Positions 63,318 through 64,000 of a stretch of DNA of 64,000 nt are shown piece by piece; the first letter of the stretch is position 1, and every line of letters begins with the position of its first letter. The stretch is from an uncultured Rhizobiaceae group bacterium (lineage in GTDB: Bacteria; Pseudomonadota; Alphaproteobacteria; Rhizobiales; Rhizobiaceae), in the NCBI GenBank assembly GCA_947501445.1, contig CANMVS010000014.1, forward strand, positions 1-64,000, in the 5' to 3' direction. The notes under the pieces were generated by a model. It saw nothing but the letters and a program-made list of their open reading frames with translations. It was not told the origin of the DNA and did no database searches. Made by a program: the position numbers and the translations under genes.

Positions 63318-64000
63318 ATCTTGTTCCCCAACAGCCGTTCGACCTCTGCCAATTGCTGCTCAAGGAGATCAAGCGTATCTGAGTCATCCAGATCACTGGT
63401 TTTTACCCCCGGCAAAGGCAGCGTCGCCGACTGTACACCCTTTGAAAGCCTACCATCGGACGTTTGAGAAAGAAATTCAACAACATCATCAACATGCGGG
63501 TGATTATAAACAAGCGTTCCGGGCACGCGATGGCCAAGCCGCGTACTCAGTGAGTCGGAAAACTCTGCCGCCAAAAGGGAATCCAGACCCATTTCCCGGA
63601 ATGGGCGAAGGGGATCAATTTCCTGATCTTGCGGCAGTTTCAGGACATTCCTGAGACACCCATTCACAAGATCACGAACTGAAACGTTGGGATCCACTTT
63701 AGGTTCCACCTTTGACCGGTCACCGGCACCGCGCCTGACCGGATCGGCCATATGCTCCAGAAGCGGAGACGCCGCCGCAATCTTTTCATAGGTGGACCAG
63801 TTCACATCCACAATAACCGGATCTATCGATCCACCTGCACACAGGTCAAAAACAGCACAGGCGCTGTCGGGTTCCATTGGTTCTATGCCGAAACGCCGCC
63901 AGGCCTCCTGCGCACCTTCGCCCAACCGGGCACCAATCCCGACGGACCACGGCCCCCATAAAATTGACGTTGCATGATATCCGGCTGAGCGCCTGTTTTG
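63314..64000 (-). CDS. Type I PKS, C-terminal part only (KR end and ACP), truncated by the window edge
   Basis: The frame is open to base 64000, so the upstream part of this PKS is outside the window. The visible start (HATSILWGPWSVGIGARLG) is the C-terminal end of a KR domain, with the conserved WGPW. It is followed by an ACP with Ser in REMGLDSLLAAEF and a C-terminal acidic/coiled tail (DSDTLDLLEQQLAEVERLL) of docking type. It overlaps the next gene by 4 bases (ATGA-like). The tail would pair with the charged N-terminal helix of the AT-less KS-KR-ACP protein. No AT or KS of this module can be judged here. Confidence 0.88.
   Translation of the reverse strand, partial: QNRRSAGYHATSILWGPWSVGIGARLGEGAQEAWRRFGIEPMEPDSACAVFDLCAGGSIDPVIVDVNWSTYEKIAAASPLLEHMADPVRRGAGDRSKVEPKVDPNVSVRDLVNGCLRNVLKLPQDQEIDPLRPFREMGLDSLLAAEFSDSLSTRLGHRVPGTLVYNHPHVDDVVEFLSQTSDGRLSKGVQSATLPLPGVKTSDLDDSDTLDLLEQQLAEVERLLGNKI

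Larger units (their letters stand above)
34840..64000 (-). other. Hybrid PKS/NRPS biosynthetic cluster (right boundary outside window)
   Basis: All genes from the right edge to 34840 are on the minus strand. Gaps within the assembly line are 4 bases or less, or are overlaps; only the last gene follows an 83-base gap, consistent with one operon. Biosynthetic order follows transcription. No regulator, transporter, phosphopantetheinyl transferase, discrete AT or thioesterase gene lies in the visible part. The promoter and loading module must be to the right of the window. Confidence 0.85.

Noticed and set aside
38012-63925. Many opposite-strand and out-of-frame open frames of 60-450 codons inside the PKS/NRPS genes
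   Set aside because: They lie entirely within domains with intact catalytic motifs in the main frame, have no ribosome binding sites and no recognisable motifs. Long antisense frames are expected in these moderately G+C-rich genes.

Overview
The window looks like chromosomal DNA of an alphaproteobacterium, most likely a member of the Hyphomicrobiales/Rhodobacterales-type marine or soil lineages. I base this on the gene content: IclR-controlled sugar-acid clusters, an ABC_sub_bind-type transporter, an ECF sigma/anti-sigma pair with GGAAC-type promoters, and CaiB and MaoC genes. I cannot name the genus. I saw no rRNA, tRNA or CRISPR array. The first ~0.9 kb is visibly A+T-richer than the rest and is followed by what looks like the tail of an IS256-type transposase, so the left edge may be a junction with acquired DNA.

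Region 1 (1-6.9 kb): a 5'-truncated unknown gene, an insertion-sequence scar, a P-loop NTPase paired with an ABC exporter whose nucleotide-binding domain has lost its core motifs, and an ECF sigma/anti-sigma pair divergent from a secreted subtilase. The sigma and subtilase genes appear to share one nearly symmetrical bidirectional ECF promoter.

Region 2 (6.9-17.6 kb): a divergent regulon around an IclR regulator. Leftward are an ABC importer, an AhpD-like protein, a HisC-type aminotransferase and an FAD-linked 2-hydroxyacid dehydrogenase. Rightward are iclR, an MDR oxidoreductase, a class III CoA-transferase and urocanate hydratase. No histidine ammonia-lyase is present, which suggests a non-classical imidazole-compound pathway.

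Region 3 (17.6-34.7 kb): a sugar-acid catabolic locus. It has a binding-protein-dependent sugar ABC importer, a mutarotase, two enolase-superfamily dehydratases, a split UxaA-type dehydratase, an RraA-like aldolase, a lactonase, an SDR and an FAH-type hydrolase. These match most steps of the non-phosphorylating L-fucose route to pyruvate and lactate. Beside them lie a CoA-transferase, two MaoC proteins, a leaderless binding-protein homologue, a Gfo/Idh/MocA oxidoreductase and a second IclR regulator.

Region 4 (34.8 kb to the right edge, all on the minus strand and mostly translationally coupled): a hybrid polyketide/non-ribosomal-peptide assembly line that runs off the window. In biosynthetic order: the end of a PKS (KR-ACP), a KS-KR-ACP module with no acyltransferase, a KS-AT-MT-MT-KR-ACP module with two different methyltransferases, a KS-(eroded AT)-DH-KR-ACP module, a Cy-A-Ox-PCP NRPS module whose A-domain pocket reads as the cysteine code (thiazole formation), and a KS-AT-DH-MT-ER-KR-ACP module. 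These are followed by an ABC1/UbiB-family kinase-like protein and a stand-alone condensation/PapA5-like acyltransferase. No thioesterase is seen, so the acyltransferase is the best candidate for product release. This mixed cis-AT/AT-less thiazole line is the most interesting system in the window.
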